A stretch of 64,000 nucleotides of DNA from Epiperipatus broadwayi (Eukaryota; Onychophora; Udeonychophora; Euonychophora; Peripatidae): assembly GCA_028023455.1 (NCBI GenBank), contig JAQFVV010006238.1, positions 1,617,478 to 1,681,477 of the forward strand, in the 5' to 3' direction. Positions 13,180 through 25,000 of this stretch are shown in pieces. Every line of letters begins with the position of its first letter. Positions within the stretch are counted from its first letter, which is position 1. Position numbers and translations under genes: made by a program. The notes below the pieces were generated by a model. It saw only the letters and a program-made list of their open reading frames with translations, made no database searches and was not told the DNA's origin.

Positions 13180-14028
13180 GAAGTTCATAGTTAACATTTA
13201 TAGTTAAATTTAGTTTGAATATTAACTTACCATAAGTTCCACAAGTTTGCGTAGATCATTGATTATACCATGCATGGTTTTTTGGAATGAAGGTCTCATT
13301 GTTAGTTTATTCCATCAACATTTTCACAGTCCTGGTCTGCTTTAAGGCTGTACTTGAAAGCTTTTTGGAGTGACCCCTTTATGACATAAGATGTCCACCA
13401 ATACTCCAGTTCCACTTCTGCATGAAGACTTAGTTCAGCAATTTGAGCAGCCTAGATGAAGGCATCTTAACTGTGGCTGTGAGAAGAAGAAGACCACAAT
13501 TAGCTCTTTGTCCCTCCATCCAGAATATAAGGGACCAGCCAGCCAAAAAAAAAAAAGAGCAGACAAAACCTTGCTCAAAGTTATTTTATTCTTTTTATAA
13601 CTCTCGACCTGCTTTGAGATTTCTTTGCACATATATTTGTATCCTTTGTTTATTATCACTCGATAATCTTCTATATTCCTTTTTGCTTTGCTGTACAAAG
13701 TTCTCTTTCTTATAACTTATTTCAACCATCTTTAATTATCATTAATAGGTTTACTCTGATGGTAATCTATTGCATTTGTATTTTCTTTTATTTATTGGAT
13801 TCATAATCTGTATGTGTTTACATTCTTTCCAAAATTAATGTTACTTTAATTAAATAGATATTAAAAATAAATAGCTTTCATTGCACATATCAAAAAATAT
13901 ATAAATTATACTAACTAATAAAAAAGATAAATTACGTCCATTGTCGATTTTTAAATTTTACTTCTTTTAACTTTTAAATCTTACCCAATGCCAACATAAT
14001 TGAACCTATTTTTATGCAAATGGTTCAA
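13180..14028. repeat. 0.86-kb dispersed repeat, copy 2
   Basis: Second copy of the repeat at 11063-11922, in the same orientation. It ends at the matching short hairpin TTGAACC...GGTTCAA. Overlapping open frames of 87-90 codons on both strands (about 13435-13715) fall inside it. They are not conserved as open frames in copy 1 and have no motifs, so I do not call them genes. Confidence 0.75.
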
Positions 14029-14529
14029 AGTTTACAAATGAAAGATATTGTAAATATTAATGTTTGAACTTTGCAAAATAGAAAAATAGTTTTTTTATTA
14101 TTGGATCCTAATTTTGTCTATTCATAAAAATTATACAAATAAATAATTTTTGCTAGAATTTCAGTTTTAAAATTTTATAAAAGAATGAAAATATGTTTTA
14201 AAAGTAAAAATCACATTTTTATTAAATTTTAACAAAAATTTCTTCACTGGTATTCATGAAAGAATTATCATCAGTCAGTAAGAACAAACTTTCACTTTTA
14301 TTACAAATACATTTTAAACAAAATCTAACTTTAATAAGCATTTTTTTAAAAAAAATTAAAATAAAGTTCAAAGAATATATTTGAAAAGTATATCATGCAT
14401 ATTGAAAATAAATGATAATAATACAGATAGTATTAAGGGATGATATTAAATAGTGAAACAATAGTAAGAGCTTGATTAAAATTCTAACTTCATATATAAA
14501 GTCTTCAATAATTATAATTGTAATCAAAA
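14029..14529. other. AT-rich region, nothing recognised
   Basis: Very A/T-rich sequence without an open frame of note or a recognisable repeat. Confidence 0.5.
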
Positions 14530-14720
14530 CAGGCAAAACTCACTATATGTATTGCTACTCTCTGCAAGCTAGAGTAATCAATGGATGCCAGAAGGCTTGT
14601 GCATAAAATCCTCATCTAGAGCCTATTCATCTAATATCTTCAGACTAGATTCTGGCTTGTGACCTTCGTCAGTGATGAGCCTTGGATCTGAGAGCACTGC
14701 ATCTAGATCTTAGGATCTAA
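14530..14720 (+). mobile_element. FB-1 foldback element, half copy (A)
   Basis: Begins CAGGCAAAACTCACTATATG and contains GAGTAATCAATGGATGCCAG, AAGGCTTGTGCATAAAATCC and TTCTGGCTTGTG, the arm sequence of the FB-1 family seen at 14.93, 39.79 and 44.42 kb. Only one arm plus part of the loop (the GAGCCTTGGATCTGAGAG region) is present, so the other arm has been lost or has diverged. Confidence 0.7.
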
Positions 14721-14932
14721 TGCAACCCTCCAGCTGCCATCTTTTATCTCTATTTAACTACAAAACTATGAGTCTTAAATTGAAAACATCTTAATATTTT
14801 CAATCCAGGGTCATCAGCTTATATAGTTATATAGGTCTGAACTGAGTTCAGTACCTATACATTTTGGTGTCTTTGGTTTTTAATAACCATAGACACCAAT
14901 ATCCTATTAGGCAGGATTGGTTTTAAGCCAAT
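14721..14932. other. Short interval with a small hairpin
   Basis: Contains GGTGTCTTTGGTTTTTAATA followed by ACCATAGACACC (about 14870-14898), a short imperfect hairpin. No gene was seen. Confidence 0.4.
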
Positions 14933-15218
14933 AAACATCACATGATCACCATTTTTTATGCTTGAATATAACTTATTAAATCAGGCAAAACTCACTATAT
15001 GTATTGCCACTCTCTGCAAGCTAGAGTAATCAATGGGTGCCAGAAGGCTTGTCTGGGGATATTGGATGAGTAGGCATTAGATGGGGATTTTATGCACAAG
15101 CCTTCTGGAATCCATTGATTACTCTGGTTGGCACAGGGTGGCACTACTGTATGGAGAGTTTTGCCTGCTTTAAGAACAGTTATATGCAAGCATAAGAAAT
15201 GGTGATCATGTGATGTTT
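14933..15218. mobile_element. FB-1 foldback element, copy B
   Basis: The outer inverted ends are AAACATCACATGATCACCAT on the left and ATGGTGATCATGTGATGTTT on the right. Inside these lies a second inverted pair, CAGGCAAAACTC (14982) and GAGTTTTGCCTG (ending 15167). Within that, the arms carry the GAGTAATCAATGG...CCAGAAGGCTTGTG module in opposite orientations. The centre is shortened relative to copy C. There is no coding capacity beyond a chance minus-strand frame at 14995-15189. It is non-autonomous, and its mobilising transposase is unknown. Confidence 0.8.
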
Positions 15219-16399
15219 ATAATTGCTAAATAAGAAAAGCTTAAGAATAAAATTTTTATTATTTTATGCTGAGCAGTTTTGAATATCTTAATATGATACT
15301 CATAGCAATAACTATTGGATGAGAAAGTCGTGGATATAAGATATAATATAAATTTTATGTAAATATTTACAAATGAGTTGAAGCACAGTTAATTAAAATA
15401 TATCTAATATGCTGGCATTAGTTTTTGTATTGGAAGTATTAGTATTTATAAATACTCTTATTAGTGATTTTTTCCGTTTTTAAGATATTAAATTTTGTTT
15501 TAATTTTTTTTGTTCATAATAGCTAACACCTGGATGCAATGCTAAACAATGTAAATTTTTGTATTAAGAATTTATTTGATTAATTTTGTATATATAATTA
15601 ACCAAGTGATTTAAGAGAATTTATCCATTACATGTATTTGTTTTTCTTTCTCGTATAATATTAAGAGTACACAACTAAGGTAATAAACCCAGAGATTTGT
15701 GGAGATACATATGTTATATTGGGATATGTGTGCAATATGATTTCTTTTAATCATAAATTTCTTATTTTTCTGCTTTGCTATTTATTAAAGTAGTATTTTA
15801 ATAGTAGTAATTATATCCATCTATTGTTCCAGTCTTACCTTATATTTTTCATATTTATTATACTTATATATGCTATTGTGATTTATTTGAAGGATAAAAA
15901 ATATTTTCAAATTGCTTGAAATTGTGCTTGATCAAGAGTGACATAGTAGAAGAAGACGTATAGGTAAAGAATAATAAGAAAAGATTATATTTTATGGATA
16001 TGATTTCAGTGAGTTGGGAACCATTATTACTTTCAAAACCAATAAAGCAGATTTGCATTATCCATTGGGAATGGGGGGGGGGTTAGTCAAGAGAAATTAG
16101 TAAGAGCTATTGCTCTTGAGGGAAATATAACTATTTTGTTGGTATTATTTTATTGAGATTGTTGGGTTGTCAGACCAAATAAATTGATGATGATGAGTAG
16201 TTCTAACAATGCCCATATATTATTTACTATTGGGTTGGATGAATGAAAATTTTTATAAAAAATCAAGAAAATTTCAGCATGGCTCTGTCCATTGTATTTT
16301 GGCATATTAATATGTGATGAATAAAGGAATATCGAAATATGAATTGATTAATGTTGGGATGACTAAGTATTTATGGATAGGGAGAAATTGAAAAAGACT
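15219..16399. other. AT-rich region, no gene seen
   Basis: No supported features. A TTGATGATGATGAG string near 16183-16196 resembles a LINE 3' terminal triplet run, but I could not identify an attached body. Confidence 0.4.
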
Positions 16400-16985
16400 G
16401 CAAATTGAAATCCATGATAACATTGTTTGACAGGTAAAGGGATTTACATATTTGGTTATATGGTTGAGTGAGGAAGGACGAAGTGAAGTTGAAATTAAAA
16501 TAATAGCATTGGCAAAAGAGGCATTTATTAAGAGACAAACTATTTTATGGACCTTTGAAAAGAGAATTAAGAAAAAGATTAATTAAATGCTATGTATGGA
16601 GTGTACTAATGCATGGTTGTGAAACATGAACAATGAGTAATAAAATTAGGAGCCAATTGAAGTCTTTGAGATGGAGAAGAATGGAAAAAATCAGTTGGAT
16701 GAATAAAATAAATGAAGTTTTGAAAAGAGTAAATGAAAAAAGAAGATTGATTGATGAAATCACAAAGAGAAAGAGAAACTGGATTGGACATATGTTAAGA
16801 AGAAATTATAGTTTAATGAAAGATGTTTTGGAGGGAATGGTGAGTTGGAAATAAGAACAAAAGATAAAAGAGATTGACATTGCTGGATGATATAACAGAT
16901 GGGGAGAATTATGTGGAATTTAAGAGCTGGGTAAGTTAAAGAATGGAATGGAAGAATGAATGAGTTAATGATGATGTGACTACTT
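16400..16985 (+). pseudogene. LINE-2 reverse transcriptase ORF, C-terminal fragment
   Basis: Conceptual translation in shifting frames gives, in order, QVKGFTYLVIWLSEEGRSE, AKEAFIKRQ, LIKCYVWSVLMHGCET, then MEKISWMNKINEVLKRVNEK, RKRNWIGHMLRR and KDVLEGMV. This is the conserved post-RT C-terminal region of a widespread animal LINE (roughly V..F.YLGS.I..DGR...EI..RI..AK.AF, then YVWSVLLYGCETW, then RRM..ISW, RVNE, RKR.WIGH.LR). Internal stops and frameshifts make it a pseudogene. The RT catalytic domain is not preserved upstream. It ends near a GATGATG run at about 16968, consistent with the natural 3' end. A second copy of the same region lies on the minus strand at 29.12-29.36 kb. Confidence 0.8.
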
Positions 16986-17649
16986 TCTGGACTTATCCAT
17001 TAGACAGAATACTGTTGATGAATATGTGATATCTTCATTGATCATTTATCAAACCACTAATTTCCATTCAATATTAGTGTATTTTAATTTACTAAAATAG
17101 CATTTTTCAAATGCACTCATTTGACAATATTGTCTTTACATAAATACATTAACATTCATTACTTACCATTTATTAGGCTGAACATTATTATTTAATTTGT
17201 AGCCTCAGTTTAAATGTTAAGCTTATTTAAAAATTAATATATCAGTGGTCTAATATAGACTGCAGAATGAAATTTGCTGTTTATTGAAAGAAGACCCTTT
17301 GATTGCTCTTTTAGGCCTTGAAGGAACTGAGTGGGGCAAATTTTTAAATCTCCACTCCATAGGTTTTTGCCGTTGCAGCTGTTATTATTATGTGAATATT
17401 TATATAGTACATGAACATGGGTGGGCTGTCCATCATCATGCGTTAGACAATGTGATGAGTTTCTTTGCTTTTGTTACCTTTGAGTTTAAGATCAAGAAAC
17501 ACCATAATTTTTCTTCTCAGTTGCCTGATAGCTCTAATTGAAATATCACTTGAGTTTTCTTGAAGACAGAATTTGTGTGGATGAGTGATTTTTTTTTCTC
17601 TAGTAGATATGTGCAATCATGACAAACAAAAATTAATCATGACTTTTAT
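16986..17649. other. Unassigned interval
   Basis: An 85-codon open frame at 17284-17541 has mixed composition, but I recognise no family in it. Its location between two LINE remnants suggests non-coding or decayed repeat sequence. I do not call it a gene. Confidence 0.4.
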
Positions 17650-20482
17650 TCCCAGGAGACAGTAATATCACTAGCCAAGGCAGCAGTTGGTGGCTGAAGG
17701 CAGAGGGTGCTAAGAATCTCCTGATTATGGACCCAGGCTGCTATTTGATGATGAACTTTTATTTAGGTACTTACAACTGCAGACCACTTTCAAGTGAAAG
17801 TAGATTGAAAGAAGTGGAAGAACTGTCTCATTAAATGGGACATTATTAAACTTTGTGAAATTAGAAGAAAAGATGAAGAGATAATTGATTTAAAATATGG
17901 ATATTTACTGTACAACAAAGGCAAAAATATTGGAAGTACAAGTAGAGTAGGGTTCATTATTAAATAAAAAGTGGAAGAACAATATAATTGTTATGGGAGA
18001 TTTTAATGTTAGAATTGGTAAACAATTAAAAGATGAATGTGTTGTAGGTAAATTTGATTATGGTAATAGAAATGAGAGAGGAAACAGATTTATAGATTAG
18101 ACAACTTCTATATTTCTCCATTCTGTTTTATTTCATAAATAATTTCATATAAATAAAGATACAATAAAAGACAAATAATCCCCAAGACACATTTCAGATT
18201 TATGGAGTTTGCAGAAAAAGAAAAAGTTTATATTACAAATTCTGTTTTTGAGAAAAGTGTTAAATGCAAATGGACATGGGAACATCTAAATGAAGATACC
18301 ACAGAATTGGACTATATTTTGACTAACAGTAAATATGTACTTCAAGGTAGTAGTGTTCTTAATAAATTCAACACAGGAAGTGATCATCTATTAGTAAGAT
18401 ATAAGATGCATGTTAATCAAAACTAGAGAGACAAAAATTATTAAAAAAAACAATTCACAGTTGATATTGTTTATTTTTAGAAACATTCCAATGAATTTAA
18501 ATTGGAACTTGCATATTGTTTTCAAACATTAGATTTTGAACATGATTCATGTTTGAACAAATTCAATAGAAAGACAACTGACACATTTTTAAAAAGTGCA
18601 ATGAAGGTAGCTAGTACAAAAAAGTAGCAATTGGCCAGTAAAATTTCTTCCGAGACAACAATATATGAAGAAAAGAATGAATATGAAAATATATAAAAAT
18701 GGTGCATTAAAAAAGATTGAATATCTTGAAATTTTGTAAAGTGGTACAAAAAATAGTTGATAATGATATAAGAAAGTATAATTGTGAACTAGCAAGGAAA
18801 GTTATAGAAGAGAATAAAAGTCTCAAGAGTGTAAAACAACATCATAGTATTGGTAGAAATATTATTTCTGCAATAAGAAAAAAAAGATAGATTAAAAACA
18901 GTGATGACATCATGAAATGTGTAGGAGTTCTATCAAGAATTATATAGAAATAAAGAACAAGGAAATATACTTCCTACAACTACTATATCTTCTGAATTAC
19001 CCAGGATTTTATGAGAATAAGTGAGATGTGCAATTAAATTTATGAAGAAGGGAAAAGCTCCAGGTAATAATGGAATTATAATTGATATATTAAAAGAAGC
19101 AAGTGAAGGAATAGAATTTTTTTTGGCAAAGTTATCTACCAAAGGTCTAAATGATAAAGATGTACCAGTTGATTGGAAGAATGTGGTACTAATATTAATA
19201 TTTAAAAAAGGTGATAGAGAAGATATTAGAAATTATAGGAACTATCAATCTTTTAGCAGTTGTATACAAATTTTATATCTAATAATTACAACTTGTCTAC
19301 AGCAAACTTTAAATTTTAATATACCAAAACAATAAGCAGGATTTAAAAGTTGTTTTAGTACATTTAATTACATCCAAGTATTGAAAGAAGTTATTGAAAG
19401 GACGACTGAATATGAGTTACCATTATGCTTTGGATTTATAGATTATGAAACATCATTTGATTCTTTAAGTATTTCTTTAGTGATTGAGGCATAAGATCAT
19501 CAAGATATAGACCTGGGATATTGTCATATTCTGAAGAATATTTATAAAAATGCAACAACAAGAATTATATTACATAATGATACTATAACAATTAACATTG
19601 GGAAGGATGTACAACAGGATGATTCCATATCTCCAAAATGTTTTACAGCAGTTTTGCAATAAGTATTTTGAGATTAAAATGGGAGACTAAGGGAGTAAAA
19701 GTAAATGAAGATTATTTAAGTCCATCTAGATTTTGCAGCTGATGTAGTTGTTTTTGCAAATAATGTTTTAGAGCTTCAGGAAATGTTACAAGAGTTATCA
19801 TGAAAATAAGAAAGTAAGATTAAAAATAAATGTCAAAAAGTCTAAACTAATGCTCAATGGATTTTCTCGAAAGATGAGAAATAAAGATTGGTAATGATAA
19901 GTTACAAATATCTACAAATACCTTGGTCTAATTATTACTACAGATTGAAATATAATGGATGAAATTAATCATTGAAGTAAACTTGGAGTGCTTTTAGTAG
20001 AAATAATGGAAAAACACCTATGTATTTGAAAATGAAGGTTTTTAGTAAATGTGTTTTACCAGTTTTTATTTATGAATCTGAGACTTGGACACTTAACAGA
20101 AGAGCAGTACAGAGACTTCAGTTCCCTTTATCGAAGTATGAAGATATGCATATTAGGAATAACTTGGAGAAATTGAAAATGTAATACATGGGTGAGAGAA
20201 CAAACAAGGTTATTGATATTATTGAAAGAGTTAGTAGATTGGAGCTGAGTTGGACATATTGCTAGAAGAGATGATAATAGATGAACAGTTGAAATCTTAG
20301 AGTAGATTCCAAGAGATTGCAAAAAGACCTCAGAGAACCCCACATGAGATGGATGAAGGTAATAAGGAAGTATGCTGGAATGATGTGGAGAAGAGAGGTT
20401 GGAGATCAAAGAAGATGGATTGAACTTGGAGAGACCTTTATCCTGCGGTGATTTGATAATGATTGAAAATGATGATGATAAT
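17650..20482 (+). pseudogene. RTE-type LINE, near full-length but inactivated copy
   Basis: This is the most complete element in the window. In order it shows: TYNCRPLSSESRLKEVEEL at about 17770; an exonuclease-endonuclease-phosphatase type endonuclease with GDFNVRIG at about 18000 and DYILTN...TGSDHLLVRYK at 18310-18405; the linker; and the RT start GKAPGNNGIIIDILKEA at about 19050, followed by DWKNVVLILIFKKGDRED. RT motif A follows as LCFGFIDYETSFDS at 19430. The C-terminal part includes ESETWTLNRRAVQRLQ at about 20075 and the 3' end GAACTTGGAGAGACC...TGATGATGATAATG. Many stops and frame changes interrupt it. The catalytic box reads DFAAD at about 19728-19743 instead of FADD, so one catalytic aspartate is lost. 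The clade call (RTE, the type whose endonuclease is annotated in databases as craniofacial development protein 2-like) is from memory of the family. No flanking duplication was identified. Confidence 0.85.
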
Positions 20483-21897
20483 GTGTAATATATGCGTGAA
20501 TATTATCGATGTAACTCTGCCTTCTTTTTCTAATTATGCATGATATCTTAAATTAACCACAAAATTTTCAATCTCGCTTAGTTTAAGAAATATTGCATTT
20601 GTAAATGTAAAAATTTTTTGTAGTAAGCATTGAGGTAGAATGATACAGTCATATGGAAAATAATGATATCTTGAACTGACTAGTAATAGTTTCAGGTAAA
20701 GGCAAATCTTGAAGATTAGTTGTTTTTTCAAGTGTGTTTATCTGTATGTTTAGGTGTATGTTTGGAGATTGAAAGTTTTATTGTATATTTAATGTACATT
20801 TGCTTCTTAAAAGTAATATATAGACAAAAATGATGTGATATTTTGTAGGTGAATAATTGATTCTGCAAAATTGATTCATTTGATTTCTGGATATGAATTT
20901 TATCCAATATTTTATCTTAAAACTCTAGATTGTCAATTGGGAAGATAAGGCTTATAGTTATTTAATAATGTAATATTAATTTTTCCCATTCATTATATAT
21001 GTAATTCGTTTGTGTACGTGTGTGCATATGCTTTATGAAGTGGTTTTTATTTATTTCTTAATTTAGCTGATCGCTCTTTTGGTAATGAGCACCATATTCA
21101 TCACACTCATGCAGCAACAATATGATAAATGAGAGTTATGATTAAGCACACACACATACCATATACAAAAAAATTATTTAAGAAAGGTGTAGTCATTTTT
21201 AAAATTCATTTTTACAAACATGCTACTTTCTTAAATGGAAATTTTATATTACTAATGTGAGTCATCATTTTTAACCTATTGTGATCTTTCTCAATTTGTA
21301 TTTCCATCTTTTTTTGTTAATGAAAACCTTGAGTCAAAATACATTAAAGTTATTTGGTGTATTCCTGGCATGCCATGATAGATTCATCATTGCATCTTAT
21401 GAGAGTTGATAATATTGTTACATGCATTGTCTAATTCAGAGTTGGTTTGTTATATTGATGAAACCACTTATAAAGGCCTTCCAAAGATAGCTCTGGCACT
21501 GTATCTTCAGGCAATGCTAATAGTGATTTTATTTGAGAGAAAATTATCAACACCATTGAGAACCTGTGGTGTTACCTGGTTTAAATTAGATACTCTTATT
21601 TTTTTTTGCAGTATCAGTGCCTCTTTCCATAAGTTGTATTGGTTGATTCCATCTTTATACTACTCAGACTTTCTACATTAGCGAGATAATTTTAAAAGAA
21701 GGCTGATGATGCTGGTAGTTCATTTATTAATAGTGAAGGCATCTTGGGAGGTCGAGATGACAATATAAAATTGAGGATTGACTTGAAAAAGGTGGACCAG
21801 ATTTATTGTGCATAGTACCTATTGAAACCACTCTGATTTTTCTCAATTTTCTCTGAACAATATTTCATAGAATCAAAATGAGTTTATCATTTATATG
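20483..21897. other. AT-rich region, no gene seen
   Basis: Contains open frames at 20534-20731 (minus) and 21406-21681 (plus, 91 codons) with no recognisable domain. No repeats with clear boundaries. Confidence 0.4.
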
Positions 21898-22030
21898 TTA
21901 TTAATATGTAGTTTAATGGTAAGGATGGCAGATTTTAGAGCTCGAGGGGGGTTCAGTTCTGTTAATTCAATGATTGAACTTCTTATGAACTCTCTATAAA
22001 TACAACCATTCTGTTAGTTACTTTATTAAA
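21898..22030 (+). repeat. SINE-like repeat S1, copy
   Basis: Contains TAGTTTAATGGTAAGG, resembling a pol III A box, then GGTTCAGTTCT, resembling a B box, then GAACTTCTTATGAACTCTCT. The last string matches the tail signature TGAACTTNTTATGAANTC...AATAAA seen at 32.07, 32.96, 33.09 and 49.88 kb. It is a degenerate tRNA-derived SINE candidate. Confidence 0.45.
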
Positions 22031-25000
22031 TGGCCGTGCTATGATTTATTTTGTTTGTTTTGGTATTTAAATTTTAAATGAATTTTTTTTAGAGAGAATG
22101 TGATTATTATTCACGTTCATATTATTTGAATAGTTATATTTGTTTTAAATACGCTGTATTTTGCAAATATTTAATGAGGATAGGGCGTTGGTGTAGTCTA
22201 CTTGTAGTCTAGGCATTCCTTTAATTCTGACTGTAATTAAAAAAAGTAGATAGAAATAAATTAAATTTTATATTAAAATAGTCATCGCATAAAAAAAAAA
22301 AAAACTTTCAGTAGCTTTTAATGTTAATTGGCTGCAGGTGAAATGAATCAAATTTAATTGCATGAATTAATTTATGTAAATGTTATTAAAATTTCACTGT
22401 TTACATTGTAAATATTCTGAAATTTTAATCTCTTCATTTACTGAGAATATGAGATTTAATAAACTGAGTTGAGATTTTCGAAAAAAAAAAAAATTGAATA
22501 TTTTTATTATAATTTTTTAAGTCTTGTTAGCTAAAATGGATTGTTTTATTGTATCTTAAGTTTATGTTTGAAGATAAATTAAATCTTTTTTATTATTTTT
22601 ATAGATTGTTTTATTTGCATATATATTCAAATAAAACATATATTTTTAAAGTCTTTTTATATAGACCGTAAGTGATTTTGCTAAAAGCTATTTAAAATAA
22701 TAATCGATATTTTAGAATCTTAACCCATTTCACGGATAATACTGAATAGCTTCTAAATTTATAGATTTTTTTAAATCAGAAAAACTTTAAAATATATAAA
22801 AAAATATTAGATTCTACATTTTTTTATATAATATAATTTAATATTTGATTGTGCAATAATATATTGTATAAAATCGGATTTAAAGAAAATATAACAGCTG
22901 ATATTTTATCTGGCTTATTAGCTTTCCTTGGAGTAGACAATGTTGTTACCAGTGATGTTTTTTTTTTCAAGAAGTCATTTTCTTTTTCATCTTGAACTTG
23001 CCATTCATTGAACATAAAATAAATTCAGGTCTAAATATCCTGCTTAAAGAAGGCACTAAAAAAACTGAAGGGTATAGAAAATACCTGAAAGAAATACACA
23101 TTTTGGAAATCTTTTATGCTTATTAGGACATTTGTTGCAAAACAAAAAATATTCCAGAAGTAAAAATATTGGCAAAATGAGCTATTTGCTTCTATAAACT
23201 TACATTCATTGCGATGATGAGATGTTAATTATTCCTCAAGAAAACATTTTAAAAGTTGAAAAATAAGGCTCCTTGTGCCAATAATTTAGGGGAAGGGGAT
23301 ATTTAGCTTTTGGAAAGTTTTAGACCATCAGTTTTGTTTCTTATTTGAAAAGAATATCTAATTTGCCTTTTTTTTTATAGTATGTTTTGATTGTGTGCTG
23401 TTACTTCACTTTACTATTATTGTAATAATAATTTGCAGCAATCATAATAATTTATTGAAATATTTATTATTGTAATAACTATTTATTGTACTAACATTGG
23501 TTCAGTTTTCTTTCTCTCTTCCTTCAATTCCTTTTTGCTTTTTCTCTATTGCTGAATCTTTTACAAATCTATATTATCATTATTCACCGATTGCATCCTT
23601 ATATTCTGTCCAATGTCTTTTTCTTTCTGGCTTGTTTTTCATCATTCTTCTAACAACAATGTATCCATTTTGAATGTAGATCAAATAATTAAGCATACTT
23701 TTTTTTTTCTTTGATATTTTCTTCCAAAATGCTTTTCTCTGTTTTCTCAATCCTGGATATGGATGATATTTTCAACATCTGATGCCAATGCCACAGTACT
23801 TAATTTGTGAAGAACCACATAGCATAATTTTTAGAAAATTTGCCTATCATGCTTATGTCATGAAGTTGAAACTCTGATGAACTCGGGAATTTTTTCATGT
23901 TGCAAACAAGCCTAGGTCCCCACCTTCCTGATAACGGTCAATGGCTATGCCAATTGGTTATCTAATTATTTGTCTGCAAATGGTTATTTAACTATTCTTC
24001 ATTAGAAATCAAAACAGGAAAACAAAATATATTCTCTCACTATCCATCATTTTAGTTATCTAGGGTTGTTGGAAAGATTGTTGATCTCAACGGGCTATTT
24101 AAAAAACTGTTTCACCTATATTTAACAGCAGTCACTGGGAAATAAATATGGCCATTTCAACACGGAGTAAAGCAAATATCTATAAAAGCGTTATTATCTT
24201 AAATTATATTAAAAATTTAATCTTTTTTTAAAACTTTATATTATTAGTTTAATTGTAATTTTTATAAAATGTATATTTAATTTGACATTTCAAAACTTAC
24301 TTTATTGAAACTTTTGTTTAGAATTTTTTTAATAGTTTGTGTGTGCGCTAAAGTTCAAATATATATTTTTAGTTAGTCTGTGTTGCTGAAAATGTCGTGT
24401 TTATGACGTATTTTAATTTGATTTGTTTTGAAAATAAGTTATAAATAATTTTTGTTAGAATCTATCGTATTATTTATTTTTAGATTAGTTATGATTTGCA
24501 TTGAAAAAGAGAATTGCAGGAAATTTTTCAGATTTGGTGAATAAAAAAAAATAGCCATAAACAATAATAGACTGATTGATGAAGCAAATCAAAATAAAGG
24601 ATGTGAATTAATTCAAAGAATATTTAAAAGATGCTGCAGTAGACGCAAAATTACGAAAATAGAAATCAAAAAGGTACCAGTTAACAATGAGATGTTGCAT
24701 AAATTAGAGGGACAATGATAGATAAACTACGAATTCTGTAGAATGTAAAAATATGTATAGAAGATTTAATAATAAATTAACAGAGAAAGCTAAGGAAGAA
24801 TTCTTAGAAAGGGAATTGAGAGAAAAGCATTACAAAGGAATGCAAATTTATTCTTATATATCAGAATAAAGATTCATTAGAAAGATAATTTAATGATAGA
24901 AAAATTACAAAGAAAAAAGGATTAATATGTATACATTAGGCTGTCACTAATCCAGTATTTCTATTCAAAAACTTCAATTATTTGGATAAAGACAGAAAAT

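Noticed and set aside
13435-13715. Overlapping 87- and 90-codon open frames on opposite strands
   Set aside because: They lie inside a dispersed repeat, the frame is not kept in the other copy at 11.4 kb, and no motif is present.
17284-17541. 85-codon open frame as a gene
   Set aside because: No recognisable domain, no conserved context, and it lies between two decayed LINEs.
23860-23900. CTGATGA and GAAAC strings as a hammerhead ribozyme
   Set aside because: The boxes occur in the wrong order and spacing (GAAAC immediately before CTGATGA), with no stem II.
24510-24930. Purine-rich patch as a decayed coding region
   Set aside because: K/E/R-rich translations are broken in all frames and match no family I can name. 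Kept only as unassigned sequence.
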